Notes: generated by a model not told the origin, from the letters alone. Shown: positions 1 through 8,980, counted from the stretch's first letter. The stretch: DNA of 64,000 bases from Vibrio cortegadensis (GCF_024347395.1 NZ_AP025474.1:1-64000), one strand, 5' to 3'. Numbers and translations are program-made.

Positions 1-39
1 ATGATGTTAATCATACTTTTCCCTTAGTCAGACCAATCT

Positions 40-150
40 CTACTCATTCTCAGCATAAACGTATACCACTCGCAATGCTGCTATCACTAATGTGACGCTT
101 GAAACAACCACAGCCATGACTAATTTAATAAAATTACTCTCTCTTACCCC
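40..150 (-). pseudogene. C-terminal fragment of a membrane protein
   Basis: On the minus strand an open frame of about 37 codons ends at 40. It reads as one hydrophobic helix (motif VMAVVVSSVTLVIAAL) followed by a short charged tail. The frame meets a stop inside the palindrome at 157-185, so no N-terminus exists. I read it as the last membrane segment of a transporter-like protein cut where the palindrome begins. The parent family is not recognisable. The remaining sequence to 416 shows no other gene. Confidence 0.35.
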
Positions 151-156
151 ATAAAC

Positions 157-185
157 TTGTCAATGCTCAGCCTGAGCATTGACAA
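157..185. repeat. 29-bp perfect palindrome, copy 1
   Basis: Two 14-base arms (TTGTCAATGCTCAG and its reverse complement) surround a single central C. The same arms recur at 2991-3019 around a central G, so the two copies are exact reverse complements. Both abut gene fragments. It could be a recombination, partition or protein-binding site. No T-run follows, so a terminator is unlikely. Confidence 0.75.
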
Positions 186-416
186 ATTATTCATACCATA
201 CAAACCACATAGCAACTCCTGTATTTGAATAACAGAACAATCGAATCGATAGCATAAAAACAAATTTTCTTGCTTCACTATAGTAGTGATTCAAATGTAA
301 ATGCTATCTTTAACCCTGAAGTAAAAGTGGGGGAGTTTGATGATCTTCAATCATATAACTAAGTTATATAGCCTCAAATCAAAGATGGAGCACTCAATTT
401 AAACAGTGAGTTAAAC

Positions 417-1175
417 ATGATTAAAGCCCAAATATATGACGTATTTTGCAATAAAACTGCCAAAGGGAACCCTTGCAGTGTTGTCGAGTTAGATGAGTGG
501 GCAAGTGATGAGCTGTTACTGCAAATAACTCATAAACAAAACCAGCCAGTGACATCTTTTATTGTCCAATCTGGCGACAGTTTTTACATTCGTTGGTTTA
601 CACTTGATGGTGAGATAAACCTCTGTGGACATGGAAGTTTGGGAGCAGGAGCTGCATTAATTTCAAAATATCAGGTGAGAGAAATCACTCTCAATAGCCA
701 ATATGGCCAAGTCGTAGTCTCAGAAAAAAATGGTTCATACAAAATAATCATGCCGATGTGGCTACCAAAAAACTGTTCGCTGCCTTTAGACATATCAGGC
801 TTAATTTCTCCTCCTATAGAAACTTTCTCAACACGAGACTTGGTTCTAGTTTTAGACTCTGAAGACGAAGTCATTAACTTTAAACCAGACTTCTCACAAT
901 TAGAAAAAATTACAGACTTTCATGCTCTTATTATTACAGCAAAAAGATCTGAGGATAGTTATGTTTTACGCTATTTCGCTCCTAAAATCGGTATTTTTGA
1001 AGATTTAGCGACAGGTTCAGCCCAATGTTCGCTTGCTCCCTATTGGTTTCAACAGCTAGGCACTGGAACTTTATCTGTTAGTCAACTTTCAAGTACTGGC
1101 GGATACTTCGAAGTTGAAAAAGGTGTCGATTCAACAATCGTATTGTCAGCTCAAGTCAAAATTAGAAAACCATAA
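417..1175 (+). CDS. PhzF-family isomerase-like protein
   Basis: A 252-residue cytoplasmic protein of the PhzF/YddE fold (two diaminopimelate-epimerase-like halves). The N-terminus starts with the family pattern IYDVFCNKTAKGNP. The stretch WFTLDGEINLCGHGSLGAG near residues 60-78 carries the conserved Glu and the CGHG signature, and a GSAQCSLAPYW segment near residue 200 corresponds to the second-half signature. Length is close to small family members, so it appears complete. Family members catalyse isomerisation or epimerisation; the substrate here is unknown. It is monocistronic, inside the segment bounded by the two 29-bp palindromes. A second, unrelated-context PhzF protein is encoded at 38860-39747. 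Confidence 0.8.
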   Translation: MIKAQIYDVFCNKTAKGNPCSVVELDEWASDELLLQITHKQNQPVTSFIVQSGDSFYIRWFTLDGEINLCGHGSLGAGAALISKYQVREITLNSQYGQVVVSEKNGSYKIIMPMWLPKNCSLPLDISGLISPPIETFSTRDLVLVLDSEDEVINFKPDFSQLEKITDFHALIITAKRSEDSYVLRYFAPKIGIFEDLATGSAQCSLAPYWFQQLGTGTLSVSQLSSTGGYFEVEKGVDSTIVLSAQVKIRKP

Positions 1176-1351
1176 TGAAGATATCATTTCCCCTCGATAT
1201 TAAGCGTCTGATTTTGAATCATTATAATAGTAAAGTTGATACTAATCATAAGCAGAAAAGCATACTCACATTGATAACACTTTGTTTCTTACATTAGTGT
1301 ATTCTCTTTATTATCAATACGATAATTCCTAATTTTTTATAGAAGTAATAT

Positions 1352-1903
1352 ATGAATAGTGATCATTTTAAAGGTAAATATGAAGTAGAATTGAAGTATC
1401 GGCTTCGTTCTAAAACTGAATTCCTAAAAGCTTTAAGTCATATCCCCCATGAAATTATGCTTCAAGATAATGCAGAATCTGATTGGTACTTTGATACTCC
1501 AGATCAACTTCTACAGGCCCAAAATAAAAGCCTTTGCATTCGAACAATGGAGCCGTCAGGAATTAAATTGTGGATAGTAAAAGGTCCTGAAACAGATAAA
1601 TGTGAAGCAACAAACATTACTGATGCTGATCGTGCTGTAAGTATGCTTGAAACAATGGGGTACGAAGTCGTACTCAAAGCTAAGAAAACACGCAGTATCT
1701 ATTTCATAGGACAATTTCATATCACCGTAGATTCATTAGCTGGTATCGGTGATTTTGCAGAATTTGCGATTATGACGGACAACGAATCAATGCTTTCTAT
1801 TTACAAAGCAGATCTCGAAGCTTTAGCCAATCAATTTAACTTAACTCAAGCGAGTTTACAGAAAAAATCGTACAAAGAAATGTTCGAGGAAAGAGGAGCC
1901 TGA
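1352..1903 (+). CDS. CYTH-domain protein (CyaB/ThTPase-like)
   Basis: A 183-residue protein with the CYTH signature E-x-E-x-K, seen as EVELKYRLR at residues 11-19. Further charged strands (SLCIRT, KLWIVKGPE, and a late F-A-E-F-A-I strand) fit the triphosphate tunnel. Family members are class IV adenylate cyclases, thiamine triphosphatases or inorganic triphosphatases; the sequence alone does not decide. It has no signal peptide and is probably soluble. It stands alone, convergent with the unknown gene at 1981-2508, within the palindrome-bounded module. Confidence 0.75.
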   Translation: MNSDHFKGKYEVELKYRLRSKTEFLKALSHIPHEIMLQDNAESDWYFDTPDQLLQAQNKSLCIRTMEPSGIKLWIVKGPETDKCEATNITDADRAVSMLETMGYEVVLKAKKTRSIYFIGQFHITVDSLAGIGDFAEFAIMTDNESMLSIYKADLEALANQFNLTQASLQKKSYKEMFEERGA

Positions 1904-1980
1904 CAAACCATATTGAAAGACATGAATCGTGATGATTTGACTCATGATCCCTTTTCGTCTTTATTGAGCAATATTGCTCT

Positions 1981-2508
1981 CTAAAAACCTTGAGCCCATA
2001 AATCATATTCATCAATGATATAAACTTCTTCTTCTGTTTTTTCTCTCGGGTAATAAGGAAGTGCAAGTAGCACCGATGAAGGTAAAAGTTCCCACTCCGG
2101 GGACATTTTCATCCGAACGAGCTTAGAACCATCAGGCTTTTGAACATACATATAATACCCATCTGAGTGTGTATTTGCGTAACTTGCTATCTGCACAGTA
2201 TCACCGGATGGTAATTTGACCATTCTTCCTAATGGAAATAATTGATGTAATGCAAAACTCACATGTGCATCTTCTAAATAACCTTGTTTGAACCTGTGCA
2301 AACCAATGGCAGAAGACGTTGCCCTTTTTGTCCAACCGACGAGCAGAAGCCCCTTCATCGAGTCTTTAAAGGGCTTACCTTTTGGTATTCCTTCATTTGA
2401 TATAAATTGGACTAAGATAGAATCTCCATCCACATCAATAATATGAAGGTACTGCTCACCTGTTTTATCTGCTAATAATTTCATTTCATATGACGCATTT
2501 GATTCCAT
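1981..2508 (-). CDS. Hypothetical protein, 175 aa
   Basis: I do not recognise this protein. It is soluble-looking, without signal peptide or membrane segment, rich in short beta-strand-like stretches, with an acidic C-terminus (EKTEEEVYIIDEYDLW). It lies tail-to-tail with the CYTH gene, 77 bases apart, and upstream of it is a 740-base stretch of decayed DNA. Codon use resembles that of the CYTH and PhzF genes, so the three may have travelled together between the 29-bp palindromes. Length and absence of stops support a real gene. Confidence 0.6.
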   Translation of the reverse strand: MESNASYEMKLLADKTGEQYLHIIDVDGDSILVQFISNEGIPKGKPFKDSMKGLLLVGWTKRATSSAIGLHRFKQGYLEDAHVSFALHQLFPLGRMVKLPSGDTVQIASYANTHSDGYYMYVQKPDGSKLVRMKMSPEWELLPSSVLLALPYYPREKTEEEVYIIDEYDLWAQGF

Positions 2509-2787
2509 TTGCCTATGATACCATGTCTAACACAAGCCATCAGGTTAAGCGAATAACCAATACTTAAGCTTCACTGGCGATAAGGTTTCTTGTGTTTAAC
2601 GATACCAAATAAGCTGACTAAGATGGTGAATGTACATCCTTCTTGCCAAACGACCTTAAATCACATGGGAATACTCTTAATGATTAAACAGGATTTCATG
2701 AGCACGGTGAGTTGGAGGTATGGTGAGGCACTGAAAGTATACCTTTAGAGCAAAAAATCTACTTATCTCGATTATCGAGTCGCTTGT

Positions 2788-2945
2788 TCAATGAGCGTCT
2801 TGCTTTGATTGGAGCAGTAAGCAAACAATAATAAGAAAAATCCCCGCCCACCCAAGCAATGAAATTCGTTCCCCCACGACAAACACAGCTAATACAGCTA
2901 ATACAGTTGCAACTACAGGCTCAAACAACGTGATTATGACACCCT
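2788..2945 (-). pseudogene. C-terminal fragment of an EamA/DMT-type transporter
   Basis: The minus frame encodes about 50 residues with the typical last helices of EamA drug/metabolite transporters (EPVVATVLAVLAVFVVGER, then a GWAGIFLIIVCLL helix) and ends at 2788. The frame is closed by a stop at about 2946, just before the second 29-bp palindrome, so only the end of the gene remains. The rest of 2509-3255 shows no further recognisable coding sequence apart from the palindrome and the rep promoter. Confidence 0.55.
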
Positions 2946-2990
2946 ACTGTAGATCTCATAATGATAGAAGATGAAATAAACCATGGGTAG

Positions 2991-3019
2991 TTGTCAATGC
3001 TCAGGCTGAGCATTGACAA
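2991..3019. repeat. 29-bp perfect palindrome, copy 2
   Basis: Same 14-base arms as at 157-185, with a central G instead of C, making it the reverse complement of copy 1. It lies 2834 bases from copy 1 and about 240 bases upstream of the rep start codon. Confidence 0.75.
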
Positions 3020-3183
3020 GTTCCTCTAACAAAAAAGTCAAGAATGCTTGCACATGAATTAAAATAAGCAAACATCAAACCTCTCAGTTATTGCGGATTT
3101 TCTCTCAAAATAACACAGATATAGATCGTTCATTTTCTAATGTCTTTTCATGCCATTTTCTCATCCTATTAATAACACATTTT

Positions 3184-3240
3184 AGGTGTCAGCTAGGCTA
3201 AACACCTAGATAGTGGTATCTTATACCTAGATTAGGTAAG
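3184..3240. promoter_or_regulatory. Iteron-like sites in the rep promoter
   Basis: Two direct iteron cores (AACACCTAG at 3201 and ATACCTAG at 3223) are spaced 22 bases apart. Inverted copies (TTAGGTGT at about 3182 and ATTAGGTA at 3231) flank them. They match the array downstream of rep. Inverted iterons at the promoter are the usual means by which Rep_3 initiators repress their own transcription. Confidence 0.6.
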
Positions 3241-3255
3241 CATGAGATTTTTAAA

Positions 3256-4329
3256 ATGGCCAATAAACCACATCATTACCCAGTAGTCAGTGACAATCTT
3301 CCTAAGCATATTAAGAAGGGTCATCAAATGGTCTTCAGCCGACAGGATCTCTCAGCTCGCGAAGCCGATATGTTTGCTTTAATGATCGCCAATATGTCAG
3401 AAGGGGATTGGGATCGAACCACTCCTCACTACGAATTCACAGCTCATCAATTGTCCGAGTGGTTAAATGTCGACTCAAAACACATTGGCAGTAACTTGAG
3501 TCCTGTTGCAAATCGCTTAGCCAGTAGGAAAATTGGTATCAAAGTTGAGTCAGAAAAAAATGACACTGAATTTGATTACCGCCCCTTGTTTAAACATATC
3601 GCCTATAAAAATGGGATCCTGACCATGGTGCCCAATGATATGTTGAAATCAGAGTACATCGATTACAACCAAGGCTTTGCTTTAATCAATACGCAAAATT
3701 TTCTCAATGTGAAAAAAGAGTACTCCAAACGCCTTTATGAACTATTAAGTCGCTTTAAAACAGGCGGTACAGGCATGCACGTTCAGAAGCTAAACGAGCT
3801 CAAAGGAACGTTTGGTTTACTGGATGAAAGCGGAAAACTAAAGAAAGACAAAAGTTCGTTCAAAAATAACAGCGTATTTATGAAGCGTTGTATCCGTGAC
3901 AGCATTGAAGAACTTTCGACCAATACAAGCACACGCAAAGAGTTACTGTTTTTAGACAGTGACAAAGGTGAAAAAGGTTATGAGCTGGTTAAACAAGGCC
4001 GCTCTATTGTGGGCATTAAATTTTTGTATCGTTGGGTCAAATCTGACAAATTTGAAGAGCTCAACTTACAAGATGTGCAAAGCGTTATTCGAGAGCTAGA
4101 ACTCAAGCGTCTACAACATGGACAAAAACTCACGATTGAAGAGTTAGATAAATTGGCCAACGCATACCGCTTTATTGGACGTGATGAAACCGCACAACAA
4201 ATTGAACTCAGCATTGCAAAGCGCACTTCAACGACAGAACAAGAGCCACAAGACAGCACCAATGAGCTTGAAAGCATGCTCGAGAAAATTGATTCGCTTA
4301 AAGCGATAGGTGATAACCCTGAATACTAA
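3256..4329 (+). CDS. Rep_3/RepB-family replication initiator
   Basis: A 357-residue initiator with the typical tandem winged-helix layout: WH1 roughly residues 20-145 (MVFSRQDLSAREADMFALM, then YEFTAHQLSEWLNV) and WH2 roughly 150-275 (KEYSKRLYELLSRFK, LKGTFGLLDESGKL). A hydrophilic helical tail follows. Such proteins bind iterons at a plasmid or secondary-chromosome origin and recruit host DnaA and helicase. The iterons upstream and downstream of the gene, the DnaA box at 4848 and the AT-rich tract are the matching cis elements. No par genes adjoin it. Start ATG chosen from the ORF beginning directly after the inverted iterons. Confidence 0.88.
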   Translation: MANKPHHYPVVSDNLPKHIKKGHQMVFSRQDLSAREADMFALMIANMSEGDWDRTTPHYEFTAHQLSEWLNVDSKHIGSNLSPVANRLASRKIGIKVESEKNDTEFDYRPLFKHIAYKNGILTMVPNDMLKSEYIDYNQGFALINTQNFLNVKKEYSKRLYELLSRFKTGGTGMHVQKLNELKGTFGLLDESGKLKKDKSSFKNNSVFMKRCIRDSIEELSTNTSTRKELLFLDSDKGEKGYELVKQGRSIVGIKFLYRWVKSDKFEELNLQDVQSVIRELELKRLQHGQKLTIEELDKLANAYRFIGRDETAQQIELSIAKRTSTTEQEPQDSTNELESMLEKIDSLKAIGDNPEY

Positions 4330-4359
4330 AATACTGTGATAGATAACACATTTCAGGCA

Positions 4360-4760
4360 TTTACACCTAAATTTCGTTATCTATACAGTAATAAGCGACA
4401 GAAATAAGGCTCAACAGCACTATAAATAACATAATTTAGGTATACAAATACGGCTGGAGTATCATAAATCAAGTATATACCTAGCCAAAAGGCCCAATAA
4501 GGAAAAAACCAAGTATCAAAAGGCTTAAATCACTCTAATTTTGATCATAACACCTAGAAAATGTCCTCTAAAGTGAAAAAATTGTCAGCATTGCACCTAA
4601 TTTGTGTTATCTAAATACCTAATATAAGATCAATTACACCTTAATTTTGTTAGCTAAACACCTTAAATAAGATCAACAAGGCCTTATAAATGATCATTAA
4701 CACCTTAATCATGTCATCTAAACACCTAATAAATGATCATAACACGCCTTTTAGTTATTT
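4360..4760 (+). repeat. Iteron array, probable oriV
   Basis: Repeated cores of the form (A/T)ACACCTAA or (A/T)ACACCTTA occur at about 4361, 4548, 4592, 4614, 4635, 4657, 4699, 4721 and degenerately at 4678 and 4742. An inverted copy lies at 4433. From 4592 onward the copies are spaced 21-22 bases, two helical turns, with intervening GATCA motifs. This is the layout of an iteron origin served by the neighbouring Rep protein. Confidence 0.75.
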
Positions 4761-4847
4761 AAATTCAATTAGTTACAAGCATCTATAGATCTAATAGTTT
4801 TTATAGTTAACATAGATTAAATAGCTAAATATAGATTTTATAGTCAA

Positions 4848-4856
4848 TGTGGATAA
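4848..4856 (-). promoter_or_regulatory. DnaA box
   Basis: TGTGGATAA is the exact reverse complement of the consensus TTATCCACA. It sits in an AT-rich tract after the iteron array, where origin melting would be expected. A weaker ACCACA-containing match follows near 4880. Confidence 0.6.
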
Positions 4857-5074
4857 GTGGAAAATCAAAGATTTACACACTTAACCACATCTGCAGCAAC
4901 ATTTTCTTTTTAATTTTTTATAATATTCATTAAGTCCATGATTTAATATCAAATTACGTTTATTTACGTACCACCTCCAATAGCTAGGATGTAACTTATC
5001 AAAAACATAGAGAACGAAAGTTAGACTCATGGGTTATTGGTATTATCCTTAGTAGATCCAAAATAGAAATTAAA

Positions 5075-5208
5075 GCTTGAAACTAAACGTGATCAAATTG
5101 AAAAAGTACTTAGCAATGGGATTAGGCGTGCGTCCTACGGCTAAGTTAATCGACAAAGCGCTAAGTACATTAAGAGATTATATTAATCGCCGTAACATCC
5201 ACTTTTAA
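5075..5208 (+). pseudogene. Remnant of a serine-recombinase C-terminal HTH
   Basis: After a one-base frameshift near 5105 the plus frame reads KRDQIEK then YLAMGLGVRPTAKLID, then a TLRDYINRR ending. This has the shape of the C-terminal helix-turn-helix of Tn3-type resolvases. A similar fragment lies on the minus strand at 16653-16815. The N-terminal catalytic domain is missing. The 3' end overlaps the convergent gene at 5183. The 4861-5070 stretch before it holds only AT-rich sequence. Confidence 0.35.
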
Positions 5209-5593
5209 TTAGCAATTCTCTTTTGGTGTCTGCTATATCTTTTGTTGTCCAGATTAGTGTTATTTCTTTATCTTCGATGGATATGATTCCGTGCAGTGTA
5301 TGCATACTAGAGATCTCTGCACGTTTCGCTATCAACTCATCTAAGGTTAACGATATTTCCCTTTTTGTTTGAGGGTTAAAATCAAAGTTAGTTTGATCAC
5401 TTCTAATCATCCAACTTGAGTAGGTAGCACTATCAAAAGGGCTCTCATCAGCTAACGTTCCAAAAATGATAACACCAGTCAAACTATCATCTGCTACTTG
5501 TAACTTTATTCGTTCTCTTATTTGCTCTATCTCTATGTTTTTTCGATACTTATGTGTCATTGTCTTCTTGGTTTTGTGAATATATATAAGCAA
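5183..5593 (-). CDS. Hypothetical protein, 136 aa
   Basis: Unrecognised soluble protein. The first dozen residues (MLIYIHKTKK) look like an artefact of extension; the internal Met at residue 12 (MTHKYRKNIEIEQI) is a likelier start, giving about 125 residues. The body has alternating hydrophobic and charged residues with no membrane segment or cysteine cluster. It is divergent from the UDG-fold gene at 5658, with 64 bases between them, and its 3' end overlaps the resolvase remnant. The function cannot be assigned from sequence. Confidence 0.5.
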   Translation of the reverse strand: MLIYIHKTKKTMTHKYRKNIEIEQIRERIKLQVADDSLTGVIIFGTLADESPFDSATYSSWMIRSDQTNFDFNPQTKREISLTLDELIAKRAEISSMHTLHGIISIEDKEITLIWTTKDIADTKRELLIKSGCYGD

Positions 5594-5657
5594 TTTAGAA
5601 TCAATTCAGTATTGAGTCTGAGATTGCTGTCATATTTAAGATAAGCAGGAGAGTCCA

Positions 5658-6350
5658 TTGAGTTCATTAGTTAGTCTGTTGATGGAAAAGCACAGAGATA
5701 TTTTGCTCGATGTTGAGTTAAAAACATTGTTCCAAGATGAAAACTTGTCAGGATTATTTTTAGCTAGTCCACACAAAAGTTACGAAAGTAGTTCATGTAA
5801 GTTGATGATCGTCGGTCAGGAGACAAGAAGTTGGAGAAATAGAACATGTCACTTCAAAAATGAATATTCTGTAACTGATCAAGCAGTTCTGGAATCAATG
5901 GAGTGCTCAAGTGAATTTAATACTAAAGCTCCAAAAAGATCTCGTTTTCGTCAGTTTTACAAAAAATCATCAGTGGCTTTAAATTCAAACAGTTTGGATC
6001 CTGAGAATGCGGCGGTTTGGGCAAACCAGTTTTGTGTGAGCCATTACGGAAAGAGTCCGGTGAAAGCTCCTTCGTTTAAAGTAATTGAATCTCTTTCTGC
6101 CAAATTACTCAGAGCGCAATTTGAAGTTCTTAAACCCAACGTGGCTATTTTTACGGTTGGCTCTGCCCGAGACCGGTTTATAAAAGATACCTTTCCTGAG
6201 CTTGAAACTCAAAGTGTGATTCATCCTAGGAGATTGTGGCATTTTAAAATAGGTGATACCCATTGCTTTAGAACTAACCACCCTCGTTGGAGTGGTTCAA
6301 AGCGCTACATCGACGAGGCACTCACCTTGGCAAAAGAAGTATATCCATAA
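5658..6350 (+). CDS. Uracil-DNA-glycosylase-fold protein
   Basis: A 230-residue protein with features of the UDG superfamily: an N-terminal motif region LMIVGQETRSW near residues 49-59, a hydrophobic strand VAIFTVGSARDRF near 167, and a C-terminal motif-2-like NHPRWSG near 212. It lacks the classical GQDPYH water-activating motif, so catalysis on uracil is not assured; it may act on another damaged base or only bind DNA. The start codon is TTG, supported by AGGAGA eight bases upstream. It appears monocistronic. Another UDG-fold protein of different sequence is encoded at 27911-28741. Confidence 0.6.
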   Translation: MSSLVSLLMEKHRDILLDVELKTLFQDENLSGLFLASPHKSYESSSCKLMIVGQETRSWRNRTCHFKNEYSVTDQAVLESMECSSEFNTKAPKRSRFRQFYKKSSVALNSNSLDPENAAVWANQFCVSHYGKSPVKAPSFKVIESLSAKLLRAQFEVLKPNVAIFTVGSARDRFIKDTFPELETQSVIHPRRLWHFKIGDTHCFRTNHPRWSGSKRYIDEALTLAKEVYP

Positions 6351-6406
6351 AGGTATCGGATAGTTTTTTACCTGACATCACACAAATTAAAACTATGCTG
6401 CTGTCT

Positions 6407-6426
6407 GTTAAATATCGTAATTGTTT
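6407..6426. promoter_or_regulatory. Predicted XylR site upstream of xylR-galM
   Basis: The 20-base sequence GTTAAATATCGTAATTGTTT matches three others, upstream of xylB (8981), xylA (11961) and the 13725 gene (13486). The shared core is GTnAAAnATCnnAATTG. The recurrence only at these transcription units makes it the probable operator of the local XylR. Confidence 0.6.
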
Positions 6427-6480
6427 ACGGACCATGATTGATGGATAGTCTTGCTATGACCGCAAAGCAGGGGGGATCGC

Positions 6481-6718
6481 GTGATTATAACTATGCGACT
6501 AAATCCTAACTCGCTAATAGCATCAGTTGGCGAAGATACAGCTGTTCTATACAGAGATAATACCGACGACTGGGAACAGATAATCTATCGATGTTTTCGA
6601 CCGTTCTATTGCTCAAAAGCTAGATATGCCCTGTGTACCAATGTTCACGACATTGGGTGATCTAGTATATATTTTGAGTCAACTTCAGTTACAACCATCT
6701 ATTATTTCGAATAAGTAA
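6481..6718 (+). pseudogene. Frameshifted small ORF, unrecognised
   Basis: From GTG at 6481 the frame reads MRLNPNSLIASVGEDTAV onward. An extra T near 6598 shifts it; the other frame then continues with FDRSIAQKLDMPCVPMFTTL to a TAA at 6716-6718. Both parts look protein-like and join into about 78 residues. I cannot name the family. It lies between the upstream XylR site and xylR, so it would sit in the leader of the xylR transcript. Confidence 0.3.
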
Positions 6719-6752
6719 GGGGTACCGCCTCTTATTATCGTCTGGATATAAT

Positions 6753-7934
6753 ATGTCAGATAACAAAGCCCCAAAAATTGCCTTACTCTTCAACGCTAAC
6801 AAAGTTTATGACCGCGATGTCATGAGCGGGATTGGCGAATACATCCACACCACTAATGTAAAATGGAATATTTTCGTCGAAGATGATTTTCGAGTTTCTA
6901 GAGAAGCCGTTCTGAACTGGAATGGAGATGGTATCATCGCCGACTTTGATGACGTCGAGCTATCAGAGATCCTTTTAAAGAAAAATATACCTGTTGTTGG
7001 GATTGGCAGCTCATATCGAGATGAGGCCAACTATCCTGACGTCCCTTATGTTGCTACAGATAACCTGTCTGTTATAGACAATGCGTACGAACATCTACGT
7101 GATAAGGGCGTTAATGAGTTTGCGTTTTATGGTTTACCTGAGACAGAAGGAAAGAGATGGGCGCGAGAAAGAGAGTTGTGTTTCCAAGATATAATGAACA
7201 CCGGTGGGCATGATTACTGGGTTTATCGCGGCTTAGGTACATCATCGCTTACTTGGGAATATGGCATGAATCGCCTGACTGAGTGGCTAAAAAGTCTGCC
7301 TAGAGGAACTGGTATTATTGCTGTTACCGACTCTAGAGCCCGACATCTGCTTCAAGCTTGCGACCATGCTGGCATAATTGTGCCTGATCACCTTTCCATA
7401 ATTGGAGTAGACAATGAGCGTGTCGCCAGACATTTGACTCGAATCTCTCTCTCGTCGGTAGACCATAACTGCAAAAAAATTGGGTATGAATCAGCAAAAA
7501 TGCTTCATCACGTTCTTGAAGGGAAGCATATAAAAAAGAGTCGAGTGGTTGTCCCATCGGTTCGAATTTATGAGCGTGAGAGTTCGAACTATCGCTCTGT
7601 TAGTGATCCTGAGGTCGTAAAGGCTGTGCACTATATAAGAACCCACATAAGAAACGGCATAAAGGTCTATCACGTACTGGATGAACTTCGATTGTCTCGC
7701 TCAAATTTAGAGTCACGGTTCAAGAGTGAGTTGGGCTGCACTATCCATCACGAAATTCATGAGACGCGCCTCAAATTGGCATGCTCTTACCTAGAAAGTA
7801 CGGAACTGAAAATAGGTGAGATATATAGCATGTGCGGCTACCCATCACTTCAATACATGTACTCAGTGTTCTCTAAATCTCTAAATATGACACCAAAGGA
7901 ATATAAGGACAAAGTGACAAATGAAGTTGTATAG
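6753..7934 (+). CDS. xylR: XylR, AraC-family xylose regulator
   Basis: A 393-residue regulator with the XylR plan: a periplasmic-binding-protein/LacI-like sensor over residues 8-275 (IALLFNANKVYDRDVMSGI; ITVTDSRARHLLQACDHAGI-like region; LSIIGVDNERVARHL) and an AraC-type double helix-turn-helix over 285-393 (VLDELRLSRSNLESRFKSEL; YSMCGYPSLQYMYSVFSK). E. coli XylR has the same order and nearly the same length. It would activate xylose genes when xylose is bound. The 3' end overlaps galM by 14 bases, so the two are cotranscribed and probably translationally coupled. A predicted site for its own protein lies at 6407, suggesting autoregulation. Confidence 0.92.
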   Translation: MSDNKAPKIALLFNANKVYDRDVMSGIGEYIHTTNVKWNIFVEDDFRVSREAVLNWNGDGIIADFDDVELSEILLKKNIPVVGIGSSYRDEANYPDVPYVATDNLSVIDNAYEHLRDKGVNEFAFYGLPETEGKRWARERELCFQDIMNTGGHDYWVYRGLGTSSLTWEYGMNRLTEWLKSLPRGTGIIAVTDSRARHLLQACDHAGIIVPDHLSIIGVDNERVARHLTRISLSSVDHNCKKIGYESAKMLHHVLEGKHIKKSRVVVPSVRIYERESSNYRSVSDPEVVKAVHYIRTHIRNGIKVYHVLDELRLSRSNLESRFKSELGCTIHHEIHETRLKLACSYLESTELKIGEIYSMCGYPSLQYMYSVFSKSLNMTPKEYKDKVTNEVV

Positions 7935-8895
7935 ATTAGATAACAATAACGTAAAGGTTGATATATCACCTATTGGTGCATCGATTGTTAACTTTTTCGT
8001 TGCTGATCGAGAAGGAAAAGAAGTCAATATCGTTCTTGGGCATGATAACGAAAAGTCATACGAGAACAATGGCTCTTATTTTGGAGCGGTTGTTGGTCCA
8101 ATAGCCAATCGTGTAGAAATGGGTCGGTTTACTATCGATGGAAAGGAATACCAACTCACACAAAATGATGGGACGAATTCGCTTCATGGTGGTGAGGCTG
8201 GACTGGATGGTAAGCTATGGAAAATCGTGAGCGAAACGGAATCTGAAATAATATTATCCACGAAAACTTTGGAAGGTGAAGGCGGCTATCCTTGTGATAT
8301 AGCTTTCAGCGTCACTTACTCCTTGAATGACAATGGAGAGCTAAAAATTAGTTACGTAGCGACCCCTGACAAGCGCACCCCTCTCAATGTAACTCAGCAT
8401 GCGTACTTCAATTTAAGTCAGGAAGATGACGTTTTAGGGCATCATTTACGTATAGATGCAGACAATTTCTTATCTATAAATAACAAGCTTCTTCCCGATA
8501 GCATTGATGACGTGTCCGACACGCCATTTGACTTTAGAGAGCCAACTTTAATAGGTGACGCTATTAAAGGTGAACACAGTCAGGTTGACGTCGCTGGAGG
8601 TTTCGACCATTGCTTTGTCTTAAATCACAAAGGCTTTAGCATGGAGGCTTATGGCGAGAAAACTGGCATTCATCTTAGGGCAAAAACCGATTTACCTGGT
8701 GTGCAGCTATATACTGGCAATTCTCTTGAGGGAGTCATTGGGCGAAATGGGGATGTTTATAAACGTAATGCTGGTTTCTGTCTCGAGACACAATACTTCC
8801 CTAATCAGGTGAATATGAATAATGCGGAAGAGTGTATATTTTGCCCCGACAATCCGTTTCTGTCGACTACTGTTTATCTGGCATCTATTGATTAG
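7921..8895 (+). CDS. galM: Aldose 1-epimerase
   Basis: A 324-residue mutarotase that interconverts alpha and beta anomers of aldoses such as xylose or glucose in the cytoplasm. Family signatures are present: GPIANRVEMGRF near residue 60, LHGGEAGLDGKLW near 96 with the conserved His, a LNVTQHAYFNLS segment carrying the catalytic His near 160, and a C-terminal LETQYFPNQVN with the catalytic Glu near 293. The length is normal for GalM. It overlaps xylR by 14 bases and precedes xylB by about 160 bases, so it probably supplies the xylose anomer used by XylA. Confidence 0.93.
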   Translation: MKLYRLDNNNVKVDISPIGASIVNFFVADREGKEVNIVLGHDNEKSYENNGSYFGAVVGPIANRVEMGRFTIDGKEYQLTQNDGTNSLHGGEAGLDGKLWKIVSETESEIILSTKTLEGEGGYPCDIAFSVTYSLNDNGELKISYVATPDKRTPLNVTQHAYFNLSQEDDVLGHHLRIDADNFLSINNKLLPDSIDDVSDTPFDFREPTLIGDAIKGEHSQVDVAGGFDHCFVLNHKGFSMEAYGEKTGIHLRAKTDLPGVQLYTGNSLEGVIGRNGDVYKRNAGFCLETQYFPNQVNMNNAEECIFCPDNPFLSTTVYLASID

Positions 8896-8980
8896 AAAAA
8901 ACACCTGTCTTAAGACTGATTTTATATGCATTACAAATAATGGGATCGCTAGCACATATAACAATCTGCAAATATGAATT

